Assembly: GCA_031317595.1 (NCBI GenBank)
Contig: JANCMB010000001.1
Location: 2,793,610 to 2,857,609 of the forward strand
Length of the DNA stretch: 64,000 nt
Reading direction: 5' to 3'
Origin: Glutamicibacter sp. PS
Lineage (GTDB): Bacteria > Actinomycetota > Actinomycetes > Actinomycetales > Micrococcaceae
Positions within the stretch are counted from its first letter, which is position 1. Each line of letters starts with the position of its first letter. The position numbers were made by a program, and so were the translations under genes. A model generated the notes under the pieces. The model saw only the letters and a list, made by a program, of their open reading frames with translations. It was not told the DNA's origin and did not search any database. Positions 34,179 through 43,612 of this stretch are shown piece by piece.

Positions 34179-35828
34179 TTACCCCGCAAAGATCCCGGTG
34201 GGTACGTGAATCAGTTGTAGCCCACCGGCCACGAAGGCCGCCTCGATCGCCTCGGCGAGCGCACCGGGTTCACGTACCGCACGCCCGGTGCCGCCGAAGG
34301 CCTGCACCAGTAGCGGCCAGTCGGGCTGGGCGAGGTCCACCCCGACCGGCTGGATCGCCCGGTCCAGTTCGTTCTGTCTGATCTCCCCATAACCGCCGTT
34401 ATCCGCCACCACGACCACCAGGTCCAAGCCCTGTTCCACCGCCGTCATGAACTCCTGCACGGCAAACATCAGTGCTCCGTCACCCAGTACACAGAGCACG
34501 GGGCTCTCCGGGTCTGCGACCTTGGCACCGATCGCGGCGGGTAGCCCATAGCCCAAGGTGGCGTAGGCCGGGGTGTAGAGGAAACTACGTGGTTGAGCTA
34601 GGGGCACGAAACTTGCGGTTCCCAGATAGGTCACCTGCGAGGAATCCCCGGAGAGAATCGCTCCTTCGGGCATCCCCGCAGCGACCTGTTCGGCCAGCGC
34701 CGCCAGTCCTCCAGCGATCTGTCGGCCCTGCTCCCTAGCGGCGGTTCGCGCCGTCGCAGCCCGGGCGGCTCCGTCCCCCGGCGTTCGCCACAGCTGAGGT
34801 GCGTCCAGCAACTGGCGAAGCACCCGCTGACTGTGTCCCTGCAGCTGTATATCGCTGGCGAGGTTCACTTGCATCTGGCTGGCGAGCAAATCGATGCGAA
34901 TCACCGTGCCGGATGGGCGTAGCGACTCAAACCAGAGTTCGGCGTCGCCTACCTTCGAACCGATCACCAGCAACACGTCGGCCTCATTAGCCAGCCGTTG
35001 AGCGGCCGGCAAACGAATTTCGCTACCTACGGACAGCGGATGGCTTTCATCGAGGGTCGCCTTGCCGTTCATGGTGGTAACCACCGGGGCATCAAGCGCC
35101 TCGGCCAACTCGCGCAGGGCCTCGGGTGCGGCGCTGGCTCCGCCACCGGCCAGGATAACCGGGGATGTGCTGCGTCCCAGTAGCTCAGCGGCCCGCGCGA
35201 CGGCACGCGGATCTGCTTCGTGATACGCCCGCCATGGTACGGCTCGTTCCTGTTCGGCGGTGCTGTCGCTGGGCCCCTCCAACACGTCTAGCGGTATCTC
35301 GAGGTGGATCGGCCGAGGCCTGCCATAGCGGAATAGTTCAAAGGCATCGTGGATCATCGCCACCGCTTCGGCTCCGGAGGTGACCCGATGCGAGGCATAC
35401 ATGATGGCGGCGGCGGCCCCACTAGCATCCTTGGTTTCGTGCAGGGCGCCGCGGTCGCTTCCCTCTTCTCCACGCGGTACACCCGGCGAGATGACGAGCA
35501 TCGGGCGGGATTCGCAGTAAGCAGTCCCCGCGGCCGAGAGCGCGTTGAGTAGCCCGGGCCCGCTGGTGGTAAGCACGACTCCGGGGAGCCCGGTGCGCTG
35601 ACTCCAACCATCCGCTGCGTAGCCGGCTCCCTGCTCGTGGCGGGTGGTCACCGGGTGAATGCCAAGGTCCCGCAACGGCCGGTAGAGTTCAAGATTGTGG
35701 GTGCCGGGGATCCCGAAGATTGTGTCGATGCCATAGGAACGTAAGGTGGCCATCACGCTGTGTCCTACGGTGGTCGCGGGTGCCTGCCCCGCGGCGGACC
35801 CGGTGTGTGTTGCGGTGTCGGTCATCAT
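34179..35828 (-). CDS. Thiamine-diphosphate-dependent 2-oxo acid decarboxylase/acetolactate synthase-like
   Basis: 549-aa three-domain ThDP enzyme. Catalytic Glu65 in RHEQGAGYAADG, central Rossmann-like domain (about 200-340), and ThDP/Mg motif GDG (449-451)...ADNGGYGEI with Asn477. AAAGGA precedes the ATG pair. The form with GDGALMFAVQEFMTA and NGGYGEI resembles AruI-type 5-guanidino-2-oxopentanoate decarboxylases, but acetolactate synthase-like catabolic enzymes look similar. Sits with an amidohydrolase, an MFS symporter and an aminotransferase, which suits a transamination-then-decarboxylation route. Confidence 0.85.
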   Translation of the reverse strand: MMTDTATHTGSAAGQAPATTVGHSVMATLRSYGIDTIFGIPGTHNLELYRPLRDLGIHPVTTRHEQGAGYAADGWSQRTGLPGVVLTTSGPGLLNALSAAGTAYCESRPMLVISPGVPRGEEGSDRGALHETKDASGAAAAIMYASHRVTSGAEAVAMIHDAFELFRYGRPRPIHLEIPLDVLEGPSDSTAEQERAVPWRAYHEADPRAVARAAELLGRSTSPVILAGGGASAAPEALRELAEALDAPVVTTMNGKATLDESHPLSVGSEIRLPAAQRLANEADVLLVIGSKVGDAELWFESLRPSGTVIRIDLLASQMQVNLASDIQLQGHSQRVLRQLLDAPQLWRTPGDGAARAATARTAAREQGRQIAGGLAALAEQVAAGMPEGAILSGDSSQVTYLGTASFVPLAQPRSFLYTPAYATLGYGLPAAIGAKVADPESPVLCVLGDGALMFAVQEFMTAVEQGLDLVVVVADNGGYGEIRQNELDRAIQPVGVDLAQPDWPLLVQAFGGTGRAVREPGALAEAIEAAFVAGGLQLIHVPTGIFAG

Positions 35829-35850
35829 CTTGTCCTTTTCGTTGCTTCGC

Positions 35851-37548
35851 TCAGCGCTGGGTACTCAGCGCGACGTCGTTCACATACTGCAGATTCCCAT
35901 CGATCCAGGTCTGCTCGAGTCGGATGTCGGCGATCTCCTCCTCCGACACCTGATAGGGGTCGGCTCCGAGGACCACGAAGTCGGCGCGCTTGCCCACACT
36001 CAGCGAACCGAGATCGTCCTCCCGGCCCAGCGCGGTGGCCGCGTTAATGGTGTGCGCACGTACCGCCTGATCCACGCTAATGCACAGGTTCTCATCGCCC
36101 AGCCGGTGTCCACGACGAGTCACTCGGGTGACCGCGGCCTGAATGGCCTCTAAGGGGCGTGGTTCCGCGACCGGGGCATCGGAGGAAATCGTAATTGGTA
36201 CCCCGGCCCGCTCAAACTCGCCCAAGGGATTGAAGCGCTCGCCGGGGGTGCCGATGGCGTCGGTGACGCCCTCACCCCAGTTGTAGTAGTGCTGCGGCTG
36301 GTTGACCGGGTAAATGCCGGCGGCGGCCATCCGGGTAATCTGCTCGGGCGTAGGAAGCCCACAGTGCTCGATGCGGTGCCGGGCGTCCGGGTCCGGACGT
36401 TCGGTTTGTGCCGCCTCGATGGCGGAAATGACCATGTCCAGGGCCACCGGTGACTGCGCGTGCGTGGCGGTCTGCAGGCCGGCCAGGTGAGCTCGACGGA
36501 TCAAGGCGGCATACTCGGCTGGCTCGTGATAGAGCTGGCCGGTACGGCAGGGGTCGCCCACATATCCGTCCGGGAAGTAGGCCGTCCAGCCGCCCAAGGT
36601 GCCGTCGGCATAGAACTTAAACCCGGCGAAGGCTAGGTGCGAATTACCAAAGGCTCCCTGCATGCCGATGGCGATTCCCTCTTCTAGCAGGTGGGAGAGG
36701 AAGTACATGTTGACTCGTAGCTTCAGCTCATTCGCTTCGGCCATGCGTAGATACATGTCGAACTCGCGACGCGAGACCTGAGCGTCACCGATGGTGGTGA
36801 CGCCTCCGGCGAGGAAGTCTTCCTGGGCGATGCGCAGTTGTCGCAGGTGCTCCTCTGGGGCATCGGCGAGATGAAAGTTTGGCCCGTGGTGCCCGACCTT
36901 GACCCCGTCGAGACCGGTGAGAATATTGCAGGCGGCATCCGATAATTCGCCGGTGAGTTCTCCCTGCGCATCACGGAAGAATTCGCCACCCTCGGGGTTC
37001 GGGGTGTGTGCGGTGATGCCATTGAGCTCAAGGGTGTAGCTATTGACCACGCCCCCGTGCCCGGAGGCATTCATCAGATACACCTCCCGATCGGTGGCTA
37101 CCTGATCCAGCTCTTGCCGGGTTGGGTGGCGCTTCTCCGCGAGATTCTGCTGTTCGTAGCCGTAACCGCGCACGGGTAAACCGTTGGGGCTCTGGAGCGC
37201 GGACTCGCGGAGCAACTCGATTATCTCCGGGATACTCCCGGCGCGCTCCGGTCCGCAGTCCACCCAGGTTTTTAGCTGGCCAAACATCAACGGATGCGCA
37301 TGCGCGTCGATAAATCCGGGAAGGATGGTGGCTCCGGGAAAATCACGGTGCATGGGCTTGGGTAACGCAGACTGCGCGGCGACCTGTCGGCAGTGTTCCT
37401 CTGAACCCACCGCGAGGATGCGCCCGGCGTGTACCAATAGGGCACGCGCCTGCGCCACCGGCGAATCCAAGGTGTAGATGTTTTGTGCGGTAATTAGTTG
37501 CGGAGCGAGTAGTGCGCTCGGTGCATCGAAGGAGACAAGCTTTCGCAT
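35851..37548 (-). CDS. YtcJ-like amidohydrolase (Amidohydro_3)
   Basis: 565-aa metal-dependent hydrolase of the same broad group as the gene at 20475. H83-A-H85 in GFIDAHAHP gives two metal ligands. Also GYGYEQQNLAE, NASGHGGVVNS, KFYADGTLGG with the bridging Lys, RIEHCGLP and SSDAPVAEPRPLEAI. The start MRKLVSFDAPS has a signal-free N-terminus, so it is cytoplasmic. Lies 22 bp before the ThDP gene and 24 bp after the symporter gene, making one operon (symporter, amidohydrolase, decarboxylase). Probably releases the acid or amine that the other enzymes use. Confidence 0.9.
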   Translation of the reverse strand: MRKLVSFDAPSALLAPQLITAQNIYTLDSPVAQARALLVHAGRILAVGSEEHCRQVAAQSALPKPMHRDFPGATILPGFIDAHAHPLMFGQLKTWVDCGPERAGSIPEIIELLRESALQSPNGLPVRGYGYEQQNLAEKRHPTRQELDQVATDREVYLMNASGHGGVVNSYTLELNGITAHTPNPEGGEFFRDAQGELTGELSDAACNILTGLDGVKVGHHGPNFHLADAPEEHLRQLRIAQEDFLAGGVTTIGDAQVSRREFDMYLRMAEANELKLRVNMYFLSHLLEEGIAIGMQGAFGNSHLAFAGFKFYADGTLGGWTAYFPDGYVGDPCRTGQLYHEPAEYAALIRRAHLAGLQTATHAQSPVALDMVISAIEAAQTERPDPDARHRIEHCGLPTPEQITRMAAAGIYPVNQPQHYYNWGEGVTDAIGTPGERFNPLGEFERAGVPITISSDAPVAEPRPLEAIQAAVTRVTRRGHRLGDENLCISVDQAVRAHTINAATALGREDDLGSLSVGKRADFVVLGADPYQVSEEEIADIRLEQTWIDGNLQYVNDVALSTQR

Positions 37549-37572
37549 GACAGCCTTTCTTCTGACTGGTGC

Positions 37573-38934
37573 TCAGTGATTCGAGGTGGACTGTGGGGCA
37601 GGATGCGGCTCATCCGTGGCCAGATCGTCTTCCGCTGACTTCTCGCTTACCTCGTCGGTGACCTGAGGTGCGAGGATCAGGCAGGTGGTGCTCAGCGCGA
37701 CCAAGGCAAGGAAGAGAACGATCACCGAGGAGATCGAACCCGTCGTGGCGTAGAGGAAGGTGGCGGTGACCGGCGCTAAACCGGCCCAGACGGCTGCGGC
37801 GATCCCGTTGGACACCGAGATGCTGGTGTAGCGAGCCTGCGGCGGGAACATCTGGGTGAGGATCGTGGCGACCGGCGCGTAAGTGGCGGTCATGGTCAAT
37901 CGCATGGTGATGAATATGGCGAAGATCCAGAAGGTTGAACCGCTTGAGAGCAACAGGAACTGCGGGGCAACTAAGGCTCCGGAACCCAGCAGGCCGATAG
38001 CCATCACCTTCTTACGTCCCCATTTATCGCCAAGCCAGGCCACGAAGAGCGTGGCGACCAGCTCGACGAATGCCGCCGCCGAGAGCGCGTTGAGCACGAG
38101 GGTCTCGTCCAATCCGACCTGCGGTTCGGTGGCATAGGCCGTGGCGAAGGTGGTGGTCAGGTAGTAGCCACCGGATTCTACCGGGAGCAGGCCGATGGCC
38201 AAGAGCATGACCTTCCAGTTCTTCTTCACGGCGTGGACGACCGGAAGGGCGGTTGGCTGCTGAGTCTTGGCTTCGGTGAATACCGGCGATTCCTCGAGGC
38301 GTAGACGAACCCAAAAACCGACGCCGATCAACACGATGGAGATGAGGAAAGGGATACGCCAGCCAAAGCCCATGAGGAAGTCATCACCCTGGGCGGTGAT
38401 GATGGCGAAGATACCGGTGGCGCCCAGCGCGCCAGCGGAGTTACCCAACTGCGGGAATCCACCGTAGAAGGTCTTGTGTTTCTCCGGGGCACTTTCCACG
38501 GCCATCAGCACCGCACCGCCCCATTCGCCACCGACGGCCAGCCCCTGCACAATGCGCAAGATGAGCAGCAGAATCGGCGCGATGACTCCGGCGTTTTCGT
38601 AGGTCGGTAGCAACCCTACCGCCACCGTGGATAGTCCCATGAGGAGCAGGGTGATCACCAGCGAAGGGCGACGTCCGAAGCGATCGCCGATGTGCCCAAA
38701 GATGATGCCACCGATGGGACGGACGAAGAAACCCACGGCGTAGGTGGCAAAGGCGGCAAGCACACCGAGCATGCGATCCGCTTCGGGGAAGAAGAGCGGC
38801 CCGAAGACTAGGGCCGCCGCCGTGGCATAGACGTAGAAGTCGTACCATTCGATGGCCGTACCGACGAACGCGGCGACGCCGGCTCTACGTGCCCGAGCGT
38901 GGCTAAATTGCCCGGTGGTGGTGTTGCTGTGCAT
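37573..38934 (-). CDS. MFS transporter, metabolite:H+ symporter (ShiA/ProP-like)
   Basis: 453 aa from ATG at 38934, chosen because GAGGGAG lies about eight bases upstream; an in-frame ATG at 39021 is less likely. The MHS signature AFVGTAIEWYDFYVYATAAALVF opens the first membrane segment, followed by FVRPIGGIIFGHIGDRFGRR. RRPSLVITLLLMG and GGEWGGAVLM are typical. About 12 segments. Imports an organic acid, amide or zwitterion with protons. First gene of the leftward catabolic operon; faces the Lrp-type regulator at 39157. Confidence 0.9.
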   Translation of the reverse strand: MHSNTTTGQFSHARARRAGVAAFVGTAIEWYDFYVYATAAALVFGPLFFPEADRMLGVLAAFATYAVGFFVRPIGGIIFGHIGDRFGRRPSLVITLLLMGLSTVAVGLLPTYENAGVIAPILLLILRIVQGLAVGGEWGGAVLMAVESAPEKHKTFYGGFPQLGNSAGALGATGIFAIITAQGDDFLMGFGWRIPFLISIVLIGVGFWVRLRLEESPVFTEAKTQQPTALPVVHAVKKNWKVMLLAIGLLPVESGGYYLTTTFATAYATEPQVGLDETLVLNALSAAAFVELVATLFVAWLGDKWGRKKVMAIGLLGSGALVAPQFLLLSSGSTFWIFAIFITMRLTMTATYAPVATILTQMFPPQARYTSISVSNGIAAAVWAGLAPVTATFLYATTGSISSVIVLFLALVALSTTCLILAPQVTDEVSEKSAEDDLATDEPHPAPQSTSNH

Positions 38935-39156
38935 GGTTGCACTCCCTCGCTTTGACCCCATCTCGCGGGGCGGAGCTCGTAATGACGTGAACACTCTAGG
39001 CATAGGTGACGCACCCCACAAAGGCTAAAATTAGGCCCATAGAAGGATCTACCTAAGATTCGCCGGGGAGTCTCGGCAAAGTACTGCTCAAATATTTCTA
39101 GATAATCCGCTTCAGCTTTATTAGTGCGCATCGGCCAGCGCAGATTGGTGTTTCTC

Positions 39157-40071
39157 ATGTTTCACGAACAACTGGCGTCATCATCGCTCGACTCACGGAT
39201 TGTCCAGGCCCTGCAACGTGATGGGCGAATTGGTTACCAAGAGCTCGCCCGTACCCTGGGCGCCTCTCGGGCCACCGTGGCCGATCACATGAATCGTCTG
39301 CTCACCAACGGTGCGGTGCGCGTCTTCGCGGCCTATGACCCCTCCTTCCTCGGCCAGGAAGTCATTGCTCATCTGTCCATCCGCGTCAACGGGGCGAGCC
39401 TGCCGGTTGCGAAACAGATCGCGCGACGCCCCGAGGCGGTGCTCGTGACCTGCATCAGCGGTGCTTGGAATCTCGTGGCCGAAGTGCGGGTGGGGAACTT
39501 GCGGGAATTGGATGAGTTGCTCTCCACATTGCGATGCATACCGACCATCGAAGCCATCGACAGCGTGCTGTATTCGGGGGAACTTTCTGGAGTCTTCATC
39601 TCGCGCTACGACGGCGTCTCCACGGTGGACGAGATCGATCGACACCTGATCTCTCTCCTTCAAGAAGACGGTCGGGCCAGTTACACCAGACTCGCCGATA
39701 CCGTCGGACTATCCATTCCCGCGGCTCGAGCCCGAATTCAGAGACTGCTGAGTACGGGCATTATCCGCATCGCCGCCGTCGAACTCCGCGGAGGCGGCGG
39801 ACGTCTCCTGTCACTGGGCCTGGGGCTGACCCTGGTAGACGATGGCGGAGAAACCCTCGCTCAGCTGCGCGCTCGCGACTGGATTGAATTTGCCACACCT
39901 TGCGTGGGGCGTTACGACGCCGTGGCGACCATGGTTGGGCACTCCCCCAGGGAGTTGCTGGCGCAGCTTGACCTACTGCGGGAGATGCCCGGAATTCGAC
40001 GGCTTGAAAGTTGGCACCACCTCGAACTGATCAAGGAGGACTACTCGCGACAGGCTCAGGTCTCCGTTTAG
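39157..40071 (+). CDS. Double Lrp/AsnC family regulator
   Basis: 304 aa from ATG 39157 (GTG at 39124 is an alternative). Two tandem Lrp-type HTHs: LDSRIVQALQRDGRIGYQELARTLGASRATVADHMNRLL (about 10-50) and a second DEIDRHLISLLQEDGRASYTRLADTVGLSIPAARARIQRLL (about 157-200). Each is followed by an AsnC-type ligand domain. The doubled architecture is known in actinobacteria but less common than single Lrp. Divergent from the symporter-amidohydrolase-decarboxylase operon, so it is the likely regulator, sensing an amino acid or the substrate. Confidence 0.9.
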   Translation: MFHEQLASSSLDSRIVQALQRDGRIGYQELARTLGASRATVADHMNRLLTNGAVRVFAAYDPSFLGQEVIAHLSIRVNGASLPVAKQIARRPEAVLVTCISGAWNLVAEVRVGNLRELDELLSTLRCIPTIEAIDSVLYSGELSGVFISRYDGVSTVDEIDRHLISLLQEDGRASYTRLADTVGLSIPAARARIQRLLSTGIIRIAAVELRGGGGRLLSLGLGLTLVDDGGETLAQLRARDWIEFATPCVGRYDAVATMVGHSPRELLAQLDLLREMPGIRRLESWHHLELIKEDYSRQAQVSV

Positions 40072-40164
40072 ACCGCCCGAAACTGCCTGTTGAAAATTTC
40101 AGTATGTACAACTTATTCTTGGCTGAGCGGAGACACATCCGCTCGCCAACGAAAGTGATGTCTC

Positions 40165-41400
40165 ATGACTACCCTCTCCCTAGCCCGCCGCGCTGCGGGA
40201 TTTGTGCCCTCACCGGTTCGTGACGTCTGGGAGGTGTCCATGCAACCGGGCATGATCTCACTCGCCGGGGGCAACCCGGACCTGTCGCTGATGGGGCTCA
40301 GCTGGATGGCGTCGGTGAGCGCTGAAACGATCCAGAACCAGCCGGGCCGCGCGCTACAGTACGGTTCTGGCACCGGGGACTCGCAGCTTCGCGCCGCCAT
40401 TACCGAGCTGATGGCCGCCGAATCCATTAACGCCGACCCAGAATCCATTCAGGTCACCAGCGGCTCCCAGATGGGTCTGGATCTTATCGTGAAGCTGCTC
40501 TGCGACCCCGGAGATATCGTTCTCGCCGAGGGCCCCACATATGTGGGCGCCCTAGGCGTCTTCGGCGGCGCCGGAGTTCAGACGCGACATGTGGCCATGG
40601 ATGCGCAGGGGCTGATCCCCGAGGATCTGGAACGAGTGCTCGGCGAACTAGCCGCAGTGGGCACTGCTCCCAAATTCCTCTACAGCATCCCCAACTTCCA
40701 CAATCCCACGGGCATCACGCTGGCCACAGAACGCCGCGAACGAGTGGTCCGCATCTGTGCACGGTTCAATATCCCGATCATTGAAGACAACCCGTACGGG
40801 CTGTTGAACTTTGACGATCACACGCGCCCGGCGCTGGTCAGCTTTGATCCTGAGCGCGTAATCTACCTAGGTTCCTTCTCCAAGATCCTCGCCCCCGGGC
40901 TCCGCGTGGGTTGGGTCAGCGCGCCTCACTGGCTACGTCGTCCCTTGCAACTCGCCGCCGAATCAACCACCATTTGTCCCTCGAGTCTCAGTCAGGAACT
41001 AGCCTCGCAGTTCATCGCCACACGCCCGTGGCGCAAGGACATCGCGGCGGCGACGGCAGCCTATCGACGCCGGGCGAACGCATTGTGTCGCGAGCTTTCC
41101 ACGATGCTTCCTCAGAATGTGAACTTCACACTTCCCGTCGGCGGATTCTTTAGCTGGGTGACATTGCCGCAGGACTGGGACACCGCCGAGTTGCTCGAGC
41201 ACGCCATCGCCCGCCAAGTAGTCTTCGTTCAGGGTTCCTCCTTCTATGCCGACGGGCAGGGCACAAACCAACTGCGTCTGGCCTTCAGCGCGGTAGCCGA
41301 AGAACAGCTCGCCGAGGGCGCCCGGCGCCTTGCCAACGCCATGAATGACTACGCCGCCAGCCGGGTAACCGCACCCGCTACACTGACAGTCGATGACTAG
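40165..41400 (+). CDS. PLP-dependent aminotransferase (class I, LysN/2-aminoadipate type)
   Basis: 411-aa fold-type-I transaminase without an N-terminal HTH. MISLAGGNPDLSL near the start, TSGSQMGLDLI, EGPTYVGALGVF, SIPNFHNPTG, EDNPYGLL and SFSKILAPGLRVGW with the PLP-binding Lys. Substrates in this group are 2-aminoadipate, aromatic or branched amino acids, with 2-oxoglutarate as acceptor. Overlaps the TetR gene at 41393 by 8 bp. It may supply the 2-oxo acid for the ThDP decarboxylase at 34179, but that link is only by neighbourhood. Confidence 0.88.
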   Translation: MTTLSLARRAAGFVPSPVRDVWEVSMQPGMISLAGGNPDLSLMGLSWMASVSAETIQNQPGRALQYGSGTGDSQLRAAITELMAAESINADPESIQVTSGSQMGLDLIVKLLCDPGDIVLAEGPTYVGALGVFGGAGVQTRHVAMDAQGLIPEDLERVLGELAAVGTAPKFLYSIPNFHNPTGITLATERRERVVRICARFNIPIIEDNPYGLLNFDDHTRPALVSFDPERVIYLGSFSKILAPGLRVGWVSAPHWLRRPLQLAAESTTICPSSLSQELASQFIATRPWRKDIAAATAAYRRRANALCRELSTMLPQNVNFTLPVGGFFSWVTLPQDWDTAELLEHAIARQVVFVQGSSFYADGQGTNQLRLAFSAVAEEQLAEGARRLANAMNDYAASRVTAPATLTVDD

Positions 41401-42034
41401 TGACAAAAGCAAACTCGCCCCGTATGCGGTAACCGAGGAACAGAAAGCGGCCAAGCGACAGGCGATCTTGGGCAGTACCTGCGCCGTCATCGCGAACCGC
41501 GGGGTGCACCGGTGTTCCTTCGCCGCCGTGGCCACGGACTGCGGACTGAGCGTGGGCATGATCCAGCACTACTTCAGTTCACGGTCGGCGCTACTCTCTG
41601 CCGCCATCGACCACCGCATCCACGAATCGGAAAACGAATGGTTGCGGATCGTACGTGAGCACAGGCCCGGGCTGGATCAACTACGCGCCCTAGTGATGTT
41701 CTCGGTCGATTCGGAACGCGAATTCGGTGACGGGTGGGGGTTTTGGCTCGAGGTATTTGCCGCGGCACGCCACGATGAGGAACTGGCGGGCGCCGTGAAT
41801 GAGGCATTAGAAACGTGGCGCGGATTCTTCATGCGAGCCCTCATCCTAGCCCAAGATTCCGGGGCCGTTCGGGCAGATCGACCGGCGCAACCGACGGCTC
41901 AACTCCTGCTTGCTCTCGTCGATGGTCTGGCGATGCAGACGAGCATTAGTTCGTACGCCGCAACGCCGGAACGGATGCGTGAGCATCTGCTTGGATTCGT
42001 CGACGACTACCTCGGCGGACCAGCACCGAGATAG
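41393..42034 (+). CDS. TetR family transcriptional regulator
   Basis: 213 aa. HTH at about residues 18-65 (RQAILGSTCAVIANRGVHRCSFAAVATDCGLSVGMIQHYFSSRSALL), then a helical ligand-binding domain. The start ATG lies inside the end of the aminotransferase gene, so the pair is co-transcribed and coupled. Probably regulates that operon in response to a metabolite; the operator was not found. Confidence 0.92.
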   Translation: MTSDKSKLAPYAVTEEQKAAKRQAILGSTCAVIANRGVHRCSFAAVATDCGLSVGMIQHYFSSRSALLSAAIDHRIHESENEWLRIVREHRPGLDQLRALVMFSVDSEREFGDGWGFWLEVFAAARHDEELAGAVNEALETWRGFFMRALILAQDSGAVRADRPAQPTAQLLLALVDGLAMQTSISSYAATPERMREHLLGFVDDYLGGPAPR

Positions 42035-42191
42035 TCACAGCCCGCGTCAATACCGTTCTCGATAAGATTGGAATGTCGCCGGCCGCGCGTTTCGCACTGT
42101 CGGCTGCACAGGTTCTCAACGCACGAAGGTCTGAATTCTCACCGTGGGCGTTCGAGGACCGAATCGACCGGCCCGCGGAATGAGGCGCGTC

Positions 42192-43091
42192 ATGAACCGA
42201 ACACCTAACCAGTGGGCCACAGCACCTGCGAGTGGCCTCGCGCTTGGTTACCTGTCCGCGCGCCTGAGCGAAATCAAACTCCTCGAATCCGACGTCCGCG
42301 CAGAAGTACCCGATTCCATCCATCAAATGCGCACTGTGGTTCGCAAGTCCCGCTCCACGCTCGCTGCCTACCGCGAGGAACTGGCTTCCCTGCCCACGCG
42401 GCAAATGAGTAAGGACCTGAAATGGCTGGGTCGCGTGCTTGGCGAAGCACGCGACACCGAGGTAGTACATCACCGGCTGATCCGTCGGCTAGCCGAGCTT
42501 CCTGCCACGTCGCGTAGCGCCGAGATGTCCACCTCCATCGACACGCGGCTTGCTCCAGCTTTCGCTACGGCCAATGCCAACGTTCTGCGCGTCCTGGGCT
42601 CAAACCGTTACGCGCGCCTCCTGGAAAGCCTCGCCAGGTTATCCCCTCCGGAGCAAAGGTCCGCGCCCACCACAAAGCAAATGAAGATAGCCTGCCGACG
42701 GGTTATGCGTTCCGAAATCCATAAGCTACGCATCGCCTATGATCGAGCCGTCGTTACTCCGGAAGGTCATTGCCGTGATGCGGCGCTACATGAGGTTCGA
42801 AAATGCGCCAAACGCCTAATGCACTGCGCCGAAGCGCAACGCGCGATACGGCCACGACGCGCCCCGGAAGTCTTTGCGCTCGCACGAGAGATCTCCCGTG
42901 CCCTCGGTGAGGCGCACGACAGCGTCATTTGCCGCGATCTACTGGCACGGTGGGAGACCAACCAGAGACTTCCGCCGTCCGCACGGGATACCTACCGCCG
43001 TATCACCGAACGGGAAGGCCAGCTTTACGCCGAGGCGCTCCAAGAATTTACGAGGGCCATAACCCGGCTTGAGGAATACCCGCACACCTAA
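42192..43091 (+). CDS. CHAD domain protein
   Basis: 299 aa from ATG at 42192, with GAGG six bases upstream; a GTG at 42144 and an ATG at 42180 are alternatives. The CHAD fold is an all-helical domain with conserved His and basic residues: SIHQMRTVVRKSRSTLAAYRE (about 40-60) and HEVRKCAKRLMHCAEA (about 200-215). CHAD proteins bind inorganic polyphosphate and localise to polyphosphate granules. No CYTH domain accompanies it here. Single gene ended by the hairpin at 43097. Confidence 0.9.
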   Translation: MNRTPNQWATAPASGLALGYLSARLSEIKLLESDVRAEVPDSIHQMRTVVRKSRSTLAAYREELASLPTRQMSKDLKWLGRVLGEARDTEVVHHRLIRRLAELPATSRSAEMSTSIDTRLAPAFATANANVLRVLGSNRYARLLESLARLSPPEQRSAPTTKQMKIACRRVMRSEIHKLRIAYDRAVVTPEGHCRDAALHEVRKCAKRLMHCAEAQRAIRPRRAPEVFALAREISRALGEAHDSVICRDLLARWETNQRLPPSARDTYRRITEREGQLYAEALQEFTRAITRLEEYPHT

Positions 43092-43096
43092 GTAAG

Positions 43097-43133
43097 CGTC
43101 CGCGCCGCACGAGATTTCTCGGCGACGCGGACG
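43097..43133. terminator. Bidirectional hairpin terminator
   Basis: CGTCCGCG (43097-43104) pairs with CGCGGACG (43126-43133) between the convergent CHAD and haem-oxygenase genes. Confidence 0.55.
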
Positions 43134-43146
43134 TCATTTGGCACGA

Positions 43147-43443
43147 CTAGAGTTCGACGACCTCAAATTCCATGAGCTCGGCACCGGTAGCCACCGGCCT
43201 CGTTCCGGAAGGAGCATGCGCCTTGCCCGATCCCTGTTGACGCCAGTTCTCGAAGTCCTCACGGCTGGCCCACTGGGTGTATACGAAGTAACGATCGCCG
43301 CCACCGGTTGGGCGCAACAGCTGGAAGCCCTCGAACCCCGGTGCGGAATCTACGGCATGTTTGCGCGCGGCAAAGCGTGCTTCAAGTTCGGCGTTCGGTG
43401 CCCCCTCCGGGACCGATAGGGCATTGATGACTACTACAGACAA
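43147..43443 (-). CDS. mhuD: MhuD/IsdG-type haem-degrading monooxygenase
   Basis: 98-aa dimeric ferredoxin-fold enzyme that opens haem to release iron. Start chosen at TTG 43443 because MSVVVINA then lines up residue for residue with the MhuD N-terminus; GGAG lies nine bases upstream. An in-frame TTG at 43458 would add five residues. Active-site residues N7, W67 and H76 (GKAHAPSG) match the MhuD set N7/W66/H75, and SPGFxGFQLLRP and PVATGAELMEFEV are nearly as in the family. Cytoplasmic; iron regulation is likely but no box was found upstream. Confidence 0.85.
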   Translation of the reverse strand: MSVVVINALSVPEGAPNAELEARFAARKHAVDSAPGFEGFQLLRPTGGGDRYFVYTQWASREDFENWRQQGSGKAHAPSGTRPVATGAELMEFEVVEL

Positions 43444-43612
43444 GGGGTCAATCTCCAATAGTTCGAAACGGTTTTGAGCTGGTTCCAGCGTACGCCTAGT
43501 CGGACCCGGCGCGCTCCTTCTGGTATCAGCGGTGTTCTCCGAGGAGGATTGCGGCAGCAGTCGACATCTGCATATCGGTTAAGTCCATGTCAACTGAGAC
43601 GGCTAGGCATGC

